NCBI GenBank assembly: GCA_013399695.1
Contig: VXAU01004370.1
Location: 356,598-420,597 of the forward strand
Length of the DNA stretch: 64,000 nt
Source: Formicarius rufipectus
Lineage: Eukaryota > Chordata > Aves > Passeriformes > Formicariidae
Direction: 5' to 3'
The notes under the pieces were generated by a model. It made no database searches. It had not been told where the DNA came from and saw only the letters and a list, made by a program, of their open reading frames with translations. The translations under genes and the position numbers were made by a program. This document shows, piece by piece, positions 12,029 through 24,420 of this stretch (within the stretch, counting starts at the first letter, position 1; each line of letters begins with the position of its first letter).

Positions 12029-12620
12029 CTGTTTGTGAGAAATATTGAGTCACTAGCTAATACCAGTTCCAACCTCCAATGAGAAAACTGGTAGGCAGTT
12101 CTTGGCGCAAATACCGACACTTGCCACCCTGTTCTCAGAGACAAAATATGGGAACATCTCGCACCTCTTTCATGCAAGATCAAGTTATTTTTCTATTTCG
12201 AACAATAGAGATATATATATATGGACACTGACAATTAATCCTATATCTAATTTTATTTCCAGGTCCTCACATTCAAAATAATCGCAATAAAAATCTTTAG
12301 AGTAAATTATATCACCATTTTTGTTTACTCACCAAGTGATTCCAAAGTAAGAAGAGCTGCATGAACTGATTTCCCCAACTAGACATTGGTTTTATCAAGT
12401 GTTCAAGAGAAGATGACGAAAACTTGAAAGCATGGATCAGAGAAAAATTTGTCAGAAGACCACCTGGACATCCTCTTACTCTCTTTAGTGTGTGTAAGTT
12501 CTGTTTAGGATGCAAGTTGTTCATCCCGTAACAGTTACAGTCATATATTTTCTTCCTTAGCAATGAATTCTGAATTATATTTTCCTAAATATGTGGATTT
12601 TACTCTTCAATTGTCTTTTT

Positions 12621-12661
12621 GAAGTAGAGGAAGGGAAGGAAGGGGAGGGGAGGGGAGGAAA
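12621..12661. repeat. Purine-rich (GGGGA/GGAA)n tract
   Basis: A run of GGAA and GGGGA units on the plus strand lies directly beside the CR1 copy that starts at about 12680. Simple sequence next to a LINE end is common. Confidence 0.8.
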
Positions 12662-12679
12662 TATTAGATTTGGAAGGGA

Positions 12680-12905
12680 TTACAGTTGGAAGGGATGTGC
12701 AGCAACCATCTTGTCCAACTGCCCAAGCAATTCAGGGCTCAGCAAAAGTTAAAGCATGTTATCAAGGGCATTATCCAAATGCTTCTTAAAACACTGACTG
12801 GCTTGTGGCATTTCTGGGGAGCATGTTGGACTGTCTGACCACACTCTCAGTAAAGAAATGCTTCCTAATGTCAAGTCTAAAGTAGTCTAGTCTAAGTAGT
12901 ATGAC
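12680..12905 (-). mobile_element. CR1 LINE, 3' part of ORF2
   Basis: From ACAGTTGGAAGGGATGTGCA through CTTGTCCAACTGCCCAAGCA, a degenerate CACACTCTCAGTAAAGAAAT block and CTTCCTAATGTCAAGTCTAA. The minus-strand frame over it retains the FRLDIRKHFFTESVV peptide seen at the end of CR1 ORF2 proteins. The remainder of that ORF, towards 13103, does not look like CR1, so the 5' truncation point is near 12905. Confidence 0.85.
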
Positions 12906-13552
12906 TATTTGGATTATTTTTTTACAGAGAGGAATGGCTGCATAAAGAACAAACAGAATCATGGAGGGGTTTTGTTGTCCTGGTTTTACAGAAAAGTCAA
13001 ACACCTTATTATGCACTTTCTCCAAACATTTTGAAACTTGTTTCAAACCTTTACTATCTGTATGGGTGTGATTACACTTATCAAAGATCCAGACTAAATG
13101 CAAGGTATTTTTGTGTTTGTCATCACTTCCTCTAGGTATTTTTAGTCTGATTCAGGTTCCTCTGAAAGGAGGCATGGCATAAGTGCCACTTTCCATGGGC
13201 CACCTTTAGAGCAAGGGCATAGAGCATTCCTTCATCTTCCATTATGTGTATCACGCATTACTAAGTGTGATATCAACGTAGTGGAAGCTGCTAAATACAT
13301 CCTCATTTGCATATATGTAGAATGAGATTTTCTGCTACTTCCACAGCTAGCTAGTGTCACATCTTAGTGGTATTACCCAGAAAATGTAAATTGGGGAATC
13401 CTTGATTCATCTTGTACAGCAGAAAACACTGAGAGATTCATATAGCATTTACAATTATTTAGATTTTGAAATCTGTAATATAGGAATATTTGCAGGGGAA
13501 AAATGGGCTGGATGCATTTTTTCAAGCAAGCAGTGTAAGATAAAATAAAGTC

Positions 13553-13572
13553 TCATGTTATTTCATGTTATT
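13553..13572. repeat. 10-bp perfect tandem duplication
   Basis: TCATGTTATT occurs twice in direct succession. Short slippage or microhomology duplication. Confidence 0.85.
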
Positions 13573-14261
13573 TAGGGTATTAATTTTACTTGGGTCACAG
13601 GAAAACAGCTACACTTTCATTAATGAAATGCTCTTAGCTAATATCCATTTGTATGCAAGCAACATCACCAGGTTTAGTACATGCACACAGTCGTACATAC
13701 TTATACCGATATCTGCATGAGAAGAATGCGAACAGGCTGTTGATTTATTACACACAAATTGAATGAATAAGATAACAATTTGTTAGCAAGATACCATTAT
13801 AAAAATGACTATAAATGGATACAATACAAGTGGTATATTGTCTTATCAGTAAATCTACAGTATATTAGGACCTGGTACATGTTGTAATAAAAAGATAATT
13901 AAAAGTATTGAATCACAGAATCACACCAAGAAATAGCCTAGTAACAACAAGCTCCATTAGTGAAACAGTATGCACTGCCAGCCAAGTTCAGAAAAGACAG
14001 AAAAATGAATTTAAGGAAGAATTAAAAAAAGCCTAAAATCCAGGCAGTAAAAGAATAAAGAAGGGGAGAATTCTTTTTCCAACTTCCTCTAAAAGAGACT
14101 AAAAAACTACCAGACACACAGTTTTCTTGTTTGAGGAGCTTTAGCTCATATCTTTAGTGAGCATATTTCTGGTAAGGTGATATTCACACTCTTTAACTGT
14201 TGTAATATAGCAATTAGAAACCTGTAGAAATGTTTCAGAGGGCTTTTTTATGCTGGGGTTG

Positions 14262-14370
14262 TTGTTGTTTGGTTTTTTTTTTTGGTAGGGTTTTTTTTAA
14301 TTATTTGTGGTCTTTTGGGTTTTGTTTGTCAATCAATTTTTTTCCTTTTGTTTGTTTGTTTGTTTGTTTT
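14262..14370. repeat. T/G-rich low-complexity region with (TTTG)n
   Basis: It begins with a GTT/TTG run, continues through long T runs with TGGTAGGG, and ends in about six perfect TTTG units (14347-14370). It has the same strand sense as the other T/G-rich tracts. Confidence 0.85.
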
Positions 14371-15157
14371 ATGAACAGCACTGCCTAGCTTTGGAAATAA
14401 ACACTCTTTTCCACTCCTCATCCCTCCTCCTTTCCCCTCAGGTCAACTGCTTCTCTTCCCTCCCTCTGGTCAGTTTAATATGGAGATGCTGCCTGAGCCT
14501 TCTTGTACAGACTAAGCACACAACATTTTCTCCTGGGAGTTGGTTCATGCAAAACACTGCCCTGATGAGAGAGTAGAAATTTACCCATTAGACATTCTTC
14601 CAACAGTGAGACTCCAGAGGAAACCTGATCAGAATTTTTAAAGACGTCTTGATTTTTTTATATAATTCCTTCAAAGTTTCAGGTAGAAAAAATGTAAACC
14701 AAATGTTTAAGGTTTGTTATGCTTGGTCTTGACCAGAAACAGACTGAGACATAGTATCATTTGGGGATAGAAACTGAGAAGAAGACAGCAGTGGATCATT
14801 TTGCACAGATTTTCTGCTGCTGTGTTCTCCTGTGATTTCTTTTTGTTTTTCTTTCTTCCTTCGGACTATCAGTTTATAGTCTCTGCAGCACTTCAGCTGG
14901 TCGATACACAAGCTTTCCTCCTTCCACTCACTGGCAGAATCTTACCAGATTTAACACATTCAGGTGGTATTTGTAAAATAAAAATATTTCTTTTTACTAC
15001 TTAAGTTAGTGTCACTGATTTAGCATGAAAATACATCCAACTAATGGAGAACATAAGGAATATGAACATTTTTGTTATTATTTCTTAAAGACCCTTGAAA
15101 AATAGTGAAGGAGAATAGTGAATTTCAAATATCTTTTAAGAAAGAAACCTTTAATTT

Positions 15158-15181
15158 TGGGCCTGATCCAAAGCCCAGTGA
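15158..15181. repeat. Fragment of old GCCTGATCCAAAGCCC-type repeat
   Basis: GGGCCTGATCCAAAGCCCAG is the well-known start of a palindromic repeat seen widely in turtles and crocodilians and in low copy in birds. The sequence diverges after about 25 bases, and the complementary arm was not found nearby. The call is by eye only. Confidence 0.4.
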
Positions 15182-18100
15182 ATGCTCCTCCTTACTTCTG
15201 TGTGACTCAAACTGGCTTTTTATTGTTTAATCTTACCCTGATCGATTTCAGCAGTCCAGCTCCCACAATCTTTCATTAGCATGATAAATTTAAATTTATA
15301 TTTTCATAGTACCTAAAAGTTGCAACTAGAGTAGAATCCAATATGCCAAGTACTATTTAGAAACTCCTTATTAAGTGACAGTCCCTTCTTTCAAAGGTTT
15401 CAGTTGTTAAGTCAGTTTGCAGATGATACATCCCACAGTTGCTCATCAGGGGATGCTGGCACGACTAAACCTGATGAATCAGTGAAGTTAAGCAAGTGAA
15501 CAAGGACCTTTCAGAACTGAACTTCTATATGACAACATCTTTAGGAGAGGGAACACATCTCACTTTTAATCTTAAATAGAAAACACCCTTAAAAAAGACA
15601 CAATACTTGATACTCTATTTTCTCCCTTCGCTTTCTGCAATAGTAGGGAGGTTGTTTTACCATTCTCGGCAGCAGTACTGGACTCTACATACATTCTGGT
15701 GACCATGGTTTTAAAATTATATTAAAAGTGAATCCAGGAGCTACAAAAATGATGTGAGGGAAGGAGAACTTAACAATGAGGTTTCAAATTTGATGTGTGC
15801 AGATTAACAAAAGAAGATTGAGATATGGTTACTAAAAAAGAAGAAATCACAGCTATAAATGTCTTCTAAATTCCACAGAAACAGATGGAAAAAGGAACCA
15901 TGACTGGAATTTATATCTAAATAAAATAAACACAGAAAGAGAAGTACAATTGTAACAAATGCAGCAATAGATTCTTGGAAGTACTGAGGGAAGTGGTGGA
16001 TTCCCTGTGTCCTGATCAATTTGAATCAGAATCAACTAGAAATGCAGTGCTAGTCAAACAAAAGTAAAGAAGATAATTGATGAGAAATCAGTGATATTCT
16101 GTATTCTGGATACAAAGTGCAAACTGCACCACTGATAAATTTAAAGATCAGAGTAACTATTTGTTGAGATAAAAAGCAGGAATTTTTAATTCATATTGGT
16201 AATAAGAAACTTAGATTTCTGCTAAAAAGTTTTTACTTTGGAGAAACAGTTGCTTTGGGCACACATATATCTCAGCTCCTGTAGGGTACCTGGTTCTTCA
16301 GTCCAGACTCCATTCTTTGAACTCATCCCTATTAACCTGTTTCCTAATTCTACTTCCTACGGATTTCTCGTAGTTACATTCATCGCCAGCGTTTGGCTTT
16401 ATTCCCCTGTCTGCAGTGAGATGCTATCCAGCCCAGGGGGACTATTTTATCTTGCCCAAGTGTCCAGTTATATAATAATGCAAACATAAAAAGAACAATC
16501 ATAGTACATGATGAATAAGACACACATTCAAGAAACATCTAATTGCTGTAATGAAGTAAAAATACTTCCCGTGAACTATAGATAGTCAAGGTACTCTCTC
16601 TGCCATGATTCTGACAAGCACAAATATTATTCCAGTCTGGTGTGCTCTGCTCCTCAAGTAAACCCAGTACATGACACTGAGATGCTGAACCAGACCAGCT
16701 TGAATCACAGCTGGAGGATTACCAGGAATCTCATGTGGAGAGTCTTTTAACTGGATGGGACCAATTCTAGTAAGTATTACATGAGGCATTGCAATGAAAC
16801 TTAGTGAGGAATGGAAGAGAATTTGAACATTCTTTGGAACTGGTGGTCTAATGTTTCTCTGCCTCAGGGGCATGCACAATGTCATTCACTTAGTCATAGA
16901 AAAGTAAATATAAACTCTCCATTCTTTCATGTGATATAGAAAGACAGACACGGTGACTACTTTAGGTCTGTAAGCTTAGTGTAGAACTTACTCACTTTGC
17001 TCTCTCTGCTCACCATGTTCCACATTTACCACAAAATAGCAAGGGGACATAGGTTAATAATCAAGGAGATTAATTTTCAAAAGGCATTTTTTTTATGGTT
17101 AGTTTACAGGAAGACACAGCCCGCTGTCGTTCACACTACTCCTCTTTGTCTGGATGCAGAGAGAGTCTACCTTTGCATAGTTTGAATTCCTCATGATGGC
17201 ATGTTCTGCTTCAAGTTATACAAACACAAGCATAAGTTGCTCATAACTAACTACCCGATATCTGCGTGTATTTCTGACAGTTTGTGCCTGTGGGTGGAGG
17301 CCTTATTTTTTTGAAACTTTCACTCTGGTTAATGGAAATGGTCATCTGCTGATCCTTGGAACATTCTGAACAGCATTCTTTTCCTCTCATGAAGATTGTG
17401 CAAAATTCATTATAAAACTAGAACAGAGAGAAGGTGTAACTTCCTGGTATTTATACTCAGTCTCAAGATTTTTGCTTTCCATTCTTCCAAAAAGCACACT
17501 CCAGGGAGATTCTACAGCTACTTGTGATCAGTTTAAACAGTTCTATTCTTTTATTCAGACATCCAGTAAGAGGTTTCTTAAATTAGCAAGAAAAGGTTAA
17601 CCTGGAACAACGATCCAACTATCATGGTCTATGAATAGATGTTCTGCCAACACATAAAATATTCCATATATTCTAAAAGTTCAGGTAGTATGCACATTTC
17701 TAGACTATCTTACATAGAAAGTATGAACCTATGACAACTCATGTCACAACTGGAAGTTTCCCCTTATCTGTCAAATGCTGGATGCCCAATGAGAGACGCA
17801 AAAGGCCACATATACAGTGCAAGGTGCAGATCAGTAGCATTAAATAAGCAAAAGTTACAACTTCTAAAACAAAGGCATCTGTATTGAATGGTATGACTCA
17901 TATGCCCCATTCTGTTAGGGGTGAAATAGATGTCTCTCAGCAAGCCAGAAATTTTGCTTGCCACATGGGCAAGTGTACACACAGTCTAAACAACAAGATG
18001 TCACACCTGTCGCCACTTCAGGTAAAGATCTCAAAATAAAGCATACAGTAGCCTTGATTTCCAAACACTGTTCTAGTGTGCAAGAAAATCCACTGTTCAT

Positions 18101-19700
18101 TACTTATAGTTCACACACATTATAAGTGACAAAAGTTCCGTAGTTTGAAAGCCTAAACTCTTCTGTACTCCTGTATACATTGGACAAGGGCCATGTCCTG
18201 GCTGTGAGCAATGCATATTGCACATAACAGAGTGCAGCCTCAGGGATCAAGTAAATATAATCATATGGAAAACATTTGTTTTATTTGCATTATAAAAGTG
18301 AAATTCAGCTTGAATCTACTGGCTTAAAAGCTTTTTAGAAGATAGTGGAAGGCAAAGGAAATAAGAAAGTTGGCTAACAATTCCTTCAAGATACCTAATT
18401 TTAACAAGGAAAAATATCTAGCATGTATATCTGAGCCTCTCTATAACCTAAGATACAAATATTTATTTGATTATTACTATCATATCATTACCCTTGAAAA
18501 TTTCCTTACACATTCCTGCTTACATTAAAATTTTGCACTGAGATGTATAGCCCAATACAAAATGCATCAATTAACTACCGCATTTGTATGCCACACTAAT
18601 AGTTAGAATACAAAAATACCTGTAAATGCATGAATTATACAGATAACAGAGATGTAAATTTAGACAGAAATTTGCCCAAACTTTGAAAGTTAAAAAAAAA
18701 GAAAACCCTGAAGTTATTTAATTTCCATTAATGAGAATGAGAAAATACGCTCTTGGAAGAAAACCTTTCTGAAAGCAAAGAGCAATTATGCGTCATGGTC
18801 AAAAGACCACAGATTCCACATAAAACTCACAATGCACTGCCAATTATTTGGAGTTCAATTCCCTTATTGTAGCAATTGAAACAATCTCAAAGACTGCAAA
18901 AATTACCGAGTTGAAAAATCTATTCTTTAAAGTATACCATGCATTCATTTTGCACATAAACGATCTTAAAATATTTCAGAAGGTGCTGTACTTTTTAGTT
19001 TTAAAAGTAAAAATAACATCTATCACTTTAGTAACACTGTTAGACATCTTTTAAATAGATATTTAACAGAATTACAGACATGTTGGAGAAGATAGCTTAT
19101 ATTCACTGAAAAGGCTACTGTAGGGCATTAGTCTTCAGATAAAGTAATAGGATCTTTCCCATGTATTAACGATCCCCCGTACAAAAGATTTCTTAAAACT
19201 TTTTAAACAGTTTTATCAAGTCAAGGTTACAAAGCACAAATGGGTAGCTAAACGATACATCATTACTGAAAAAGGTATTGCCTGGATCCATACGGATTTT
19301 GATTGCGTTAGGCAAAAGAGGAATTTGCAAGGTTTGCTTCTTTAAAATTCAAGTATATTTCAAAATTTACAATAGCATAACAAAGTGAAAGATAGTCCTG
19401 TAGTGCGGGATTTTTTACTATCTCACTTGCTTCTAAAGAATCTTTAGCAAACCAGTGCTATTTAAGCTGCAATGCATTGATTTGTCCCCTCTGACATGAT
19501 CACAGAGACCATCACCACACTAAAACCTCCAGAATTTGTTGCTGACTTTCCATTTGCAGCTCTGTTAATTGCAAAGGCAATGCTAATTTTATGCTATAAA
19601 TACGTTTTTTAAAAGCAGTATTTACTTTAAAAAGTAGAGATATATTCTTTTCTGGTCAAATTCCTGTTGATAGCAATAAGAGCTGTGTATTCCAGAAAGT

Positions 19701-19738
19701 GGAGATATATATAGAGAGAGAGAGATAGAGAGTGAGAG
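19701..19738. repeat. Compound (TA)n(GA)n microsatellite
   Basis: GATATATATAGAGAGAGAGA followed by GATAGAGAGTGAGAG. A compound dinucleotide repeat. Confidence 0.88.
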
Positions 19739-22477
19739 CTTCTAGCATTTGCACATACATATGCACATTTATCTACCCAACATCCATCACCTCACAAATG
19801 ATTGAAGTACTACTAAACATGTATTGGTTTCTGGTTCCCAGTTCTTTGTCTTAATCAAGAGTGTCCAAAGAGAATTGTACACCTACATCTACAATTTGTC
19901 CATTCCTCTGGTTCAAACTTCAAAGCACTCAGAATCAGGAAATACAAACCCAGGCGTTTGGCAAGGTACCCAGAAGTAATAGAAAAAAATACTTTGTGTG
20001 GAACAAACGATGAATCAGTCTTTTATTCATTTTTCTGCAAGGTTTGTAGCAAATAAATGAGCCTTTCTTTTTGGTGCTACCACAGCATAAAAAGAGAATC
20101 ACTGGAACATGTTGGAATAGCCATAAAAAGTGAATAAAAAATAGAAAGAATGGCTCTCAAATGCCTACATAAAGCTAAGTCAGGGCTATAAAAACTGCTG
20201 CATCTAATTCCATAATTTCTTTCTGCGTTTTCATGCAGTCAGCCATTCCGAATTGTCCTGGAGTTCACTGTCCAAGGATATTGAAAAAAACCTTGTCTAA
20301 TCCATAATACAAATTATTTTTATTATCATTATTTTCTATTGATGTCAGCATTGCTAAAAAAGGGTGTTAGCTTTAAACCAAATAATTACCAGAACATTCA
20401 CCCTTTTGCTTCCCCTCCCCCAAGATTTTTTTATAGACATACATTTCACTTGATTTTCTGTACACCCCTTAACAGTTTGTGAATTTTCATTTCTCTCTAA
20501 GATATGAATATATTATACTAAGGGATATTATATAAATGAGACCATTATTCAAAATGAGAACCTTCTCTACTAACAGCATCACTATTTGCAGAATATGAGA
20601 CAAAATAAATGTCTCCCATGAGTGACTAAATGCAAAATAAAAAGTAACCACTCAACTTTAATAGTTTAAAAATGCTATTAAACATAATGGCTCTTCAACA
20701 TTCAAGCAGCACTGTGTTTTAAGTGATCTTCATTTTTAAAGAACTATTTTATTTACATTTAAAATATTGATGGTGCATAAAGTTCTGTTGATGTAGTAAT
20801 GATAGTCCAAAGTATTTAAAGTAATTGACACAAGACCAAAGCCATAAGTTTGCTCTCTTCTCAGGCGAAGACTCCAGTGCTAAAAACATAAACATCTGAA
20901 GAAATAATAAGAAACACCTATTCTGCTCTTTACAATTCTTGAAAAAGCATCTATGACTTTCTTAGTAATTAAAAAAAAAAAAAAATCAGAGTGAAACCTA
21001 CCAGGTTATTAAGCAATAAAGTAGTAACTCAATATGTTTTTTTAGTGGTCAAGAGGTATTCTGAGTCTGGGTGTACGCTCCCAGAAAATAACTCTTTAGG
21101 TAGTAACCTTATTAATGTAAAGAAGCTTTTCCAAAATACCACAAAGATCATGTTTGCATTTAAACAGGTAAAAAGATAGAAAAAAAAGGTATTTTTAATT
21201 TGCAATGCCATCTTTAAAAATAAATTCACATTACTATTTCTTGTGTTGCCCAGAACTGAAAGGCAAAACCTACGGAGGCAGTACAACTACCTGGTGGCCA
21301 TGCCAGCACAGAGTCCATACAGTGTATGTGCTCTGAGCAACAGCATGATTTGTGGGAAACCAAACAAATACACATGCCACTTTACAGGAAAACAAAAAGA
21401 CTACGAGTCCCATTTATGATTGCACAGTCACTGGTGTGCCAGCAGCAGACAAAGTTGTGAGGGGCTTCGGGTAGCCCAGCAAATGGTGCAAAGTGGCCAG
21501 ATCTGCAGGATCTATCCCAGCAGGGACTGGAAAGGAAGCAGGGCACACTTGGAGGGCACAGCTGGCACACATTGCAAGCCTAAAATATAAATTATATGGC
21601 TTTAATCTACTCTTTTACTCAGTTGAATTTATCCTAAACATCTATGTAGTTCCATGTCTTCCTGAAGAGCACTGCAGCTTCTTGCTTTTTAGCATAGACA
21701 ATTAAAAAAAGAGAATGGTTACATTCATTTACCAAAAATGTAACCAGGCATAACAAATATGGGTTTTGAAACACACCAACAACTACATCTTAGTTTAAAG
21801 CTGGATAAAAAATTCAGGCATATGTAACCTCGGAAAAATTCTCAAAGACATACTATCCTGGATTGGGAGGAAGGAGACCAAGTTGTCAGACTCCCCAGAA
21901 TAGGTCAAGAAGCAGAAAAAGAAGTTGCTGGTTAACTAAAACACAGAATTGTCATTTATTGGTTTTTATTCATTAGTAGCTTTACTTCCTATTTTGTAAT
22001 CAGGAAAATGAAACTCTTGGATCATGTAGAATAGATACTTATTTATAAACATATATATATACACATTTATGTATTCTAGAACAGACAGAAGAATTTTCCT
22101 TTTCAAACAATAATGCTTAATTGTTGAATACAATAAATCTAGAATGCTTTTACACTTATGGAGTAAACAGAGACTTGGAGTCAAATGTTTTATAATCAGG
22201 CAACGACAACAACACTCTTGGGGGTCCCCATAAAGCACCAAAAGCCTATAGGGCATTGGGTTATTCCAAACACTCAGGTGGAAGGAAAAGTCTTCCCAAT
22301 GTAACAAGTATAAGCAGTGAGAGATACATGACAGTGACTGACTGTGACTTGGTTATTCTACAGTGGTGCCCAGACTATTTTACATCTTATTTTTCATTTG
22401 TAAATTTCTGTAAATACCAAGCTGAAACTGAGGCCAGTTGGGGTAAACTTTGCATGTAGAAATAGTTTAAAAAATCC

Positions 22478-22640
22478 CAAACATACTTTTCACAGATTTT
22501 TGTGAATTATATCAAGTCACAGGATAGGAAAAGATTACGTTACTTGTCCAATATCACACAGTAAGAGAGGGACAGAGCTTAGAGGTAATCCAGACATATA
22601 TCCATGTAGCAAACTATTTACTACTTTGCTTCCCCTTCCT
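22478..22640 (+). mobile_element. MIR-type SINE relic
   Basis: The stretch ACTTTTCACAGATTTTTGTG, a diverged middle (AGGATAGGAAAAGATTACG), TTACTTGTCCAATATCACAC, AGTAAGAGAGGGACAGAGCT and GGTAATCCAGACATAT follows the MIR core consensus in order: 'ttttacagatgagg...gaggttaagtgacttgcccaaggtcacacagctagtaagtggcagagctgggatt'. MIR elements were active in early amniotes and mammals and are rare, decayed fossils in birds, so the divergence is expected. The orientation is plus. Confidence 0.68.
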
Positions 22641-23210
22641 TACATCCCTTCCTGGAGAGATACTAGCCACATACATGCTTCAACTGCCAACATTTTGCTG
22701 ACAGCTCAGTGGTGTATCTAGACTCACATCTGATTTCTGTCCAGCCAAAACCAACTGGCATTGCCAACGGGAATAACTCATATTAAAACATGTTCCACTC
22801 CCAACTCTCTTTTCCTTCCTACAGTGTCACAAGTCAGTGTTCTCTGCTGACATGATAGATACCTGTCCTTCCACTGAAGCCCTGTCACCTGACAATCTTC
22901 TTCCTCCAAATCATTTTTATGGTTGTTTTTTCCTTTCTTTTAGAGTCAAAACCCTCCTCTAAATGCATAGAAGTCTTCATATACCATTCATGAGCACAAC
23001 ATGCTGTAAAACACATCTGTGCTTTTTCTGATTGAACTCCTATATATCAGCAACCAACTCCACCCTTTTTTCCTACTATCTGGTCTTTTCTTCAAGGCCC
23101 TGCACTGCTCTGTTTCCAAGTGCCTGTCTCATTCACATCCCCTCTGTTTTGGTTGTCATGGCTACAACACCAGTCTCACATCCAGGCTGTGCTTTCCTCG
23201 CTGGCAATTT
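22641..23210. other. Pyrimidine-rich single-copy-like DNA
   Basis: Between the MIR relic and the long CR1. It is rich in C and T on the plus strand (many CTTCC and CCTTC words). No gene or repeat family is recognised. Confidence 0.5.
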
Positions 23211-24420
23211 AGAATCACAGAAACATTTAATCATTAAGGTTGGAAAAGATCTCCAGCACCATGAAGTCCAACCTCTGACCAAACACCACCTTGTCAACTG
23301 GGACATAGCACTAAGTGCCATGTCCAGTCATTTCTCGAACACTACCAGTAAGGGTGACTCCACCACCTCCTTGAGCAGCCTATTCCAGTGCCTGATCACT
23401 CTTCCAATGCAGAAATTCTTCCTGGTGGCCGTTTCCTCTTGTCCTGGTACTCCTTGCCTGGGACAGGAGACTGCACCTGGCTCCAACCTCATTTCAGGTA
23501 GTTGTAGAGAGGGGTGAGTTCCCACCTGAGCCTCTATTTCTCCAGGGTAAACAACCCTTCATCACTCCTCATCACATTTGTGCTCCAGACTTTTCACCAG
23601 CTCTGTTGCTCTTCTCTGGACTCAATCCAGCACCTCAATGTCTTTATCAAAGTGAGGTGCCAGAACTGGACACAGCACTCGAGATGTGGCCTCCTCAGTG
23701 CCAAGTACCAAGGGCAATCACTTCCCTATGCCCACTGGCCACACTACTTTTGACACAGGCCAGGATGCCTTTGGCCACCTGGCGGCACACTCTGGCTCAT
23801 TTTCAGCCACTGTTGACCAGCACCCCCAGGTCCTTCTCCACTGGACCACCTTCCAGACACTGTGTCTCCAAGCGTGTGTCTCCAAGCCTGTAGCACTGCA
23901 GGGGGTTGTTGTGACCAAAGTGCAGGACTTAGTGTCTTATTGAACCTCATACTGTTGACCTCAGCCCATCAGTCCAGCCTGTCCAGGTCCCTCTGCAGAG
24001 CTTTCCTACCCTCTAGCAGATCGACAATCCTGCCCAGCTTGTCTTCTGAATTTATGAAGAGTGAACTCAATCCCCTGTCAAGATCATCAATAAAGATACT
24101 AAATAGGACCAGTCCCAATACTGAGCCCTGGGGAACACCACTGCTGACCAGACACCAACTGGATGTAACTCCATTCACCACCACTCCATGGGCCTGGCCA
24201 TCCAGACAGTTTTTAACCCAGCAAGAAGTACACCTGAGATTGCCATGGACTGCCAGATTCTCCAGGAAAATGGGAGGCAGCACCAAAAGCTTGACTGAAG
24301 TTGCAGGCAGACAACATCTACTCACCTCATCCACTTGACTCGTCATTTGGTCATAAAATGAGATCAAGTAGGTCTAGATGGCCTTTGACCACCATATCTC
24401 CCACCAGTCCTTCTCTGTTT
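23211..24420 (-). mobile_element. CR1 LINE, about 1.2 kb with part of reverse transcriptase
   Basis: This is the longest LINE copy in the window, read from the complement. The 3' tail is at 23211 (AGAATCACAG) and the 5' truncation is near 24420. The decayed ORF2 fragments appear on the minus strand in the order expected for CR1. The reverse-transcriptase block SGVPQGSVLGLVLF plus FIDDLD lies at about 24070-24170. Next come VDLLEGRKALQRDLDRLD near 23970-24020, MRFN near 23940 and VIRHWNRLLKEVVESP near 23340-23400. The frames differ between blocks, so the ORF is broken by frameshifts. The large plus-strand ORFs here (for example 23032-23517 and 23862-24338) are shadows. Confidence 0.96.
23861..23888. 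repeat. 14-bp tandem duplication inside CR1
   Basis: TGTGTCTCCAAGCG is followed directly by TGTGTCTCCAAGCC: two copies with one mismatch. It lies within the CR1 coding part and adds to its frame disruption. Confidence 0.8.

Larger units (their letters stand above)
9476..12679. other. AT-rich DNA, no gene recognised
   Basis: It contains a GTTTT-rich tract (9618-9659), trinucleotide-like TTATTA/ATCATC sequence near 11155-11180, a short AT run near 12210-12222 and a purine-rich tract at 12621-12661. A minus-strand 70-bp exon-like stretch (11959-12028) is listed separately. Nothing else was identified. Confidence 0.45.
12906..22477. other. Long repeat-poor AT-rich stretch
   Basis: About 9.5 kb without a recognised gene or young repeat. 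It holds T/G-rich tracts at 14262-14370, a half of an old GCCTGATCCAAAGCCC-type repeat at 15158-15181, a TA/GA microsatellite at 19701-19738, a short TA run near 22046-22064 and a 15-A run ending near 20985. A minus-strand ORF ending at 14717 and a plus-strand 123-bp exon-like piece (21046-21168) are not supported beyond splice-like flanks. Low repeat density is compatible with conserved non-coding DNA, which cannot be judged without an alignment. Confidence 0.45.

Noticed and set aside
14717..14930. Minus-strand ORF resembling a C-terminal exon (basic stretch, then Ser-rich tail)
   Set aside because: No convincing acceptor or poly(A) signal, and no recognised family.
16586..16885. 99-codon minus-strand ORF with even composition
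   Set aside because: No domain, no splice context, and short plus-strand open segments overlap it.
21046..21168. Plus-strand 123-bp exon-like piece between a T-rich acceptor and CAG/GTAAAA
   Set aside because: Plausible signals only. The T run and donor are common words in this AT-rich DNA, and no coding signature was seen.
23032..24338. 161- and 158-codon plus-strand ORFs
   Set aside because: They are largely antisense shadows of the CR1 LINE, whose real coding direction is minus.
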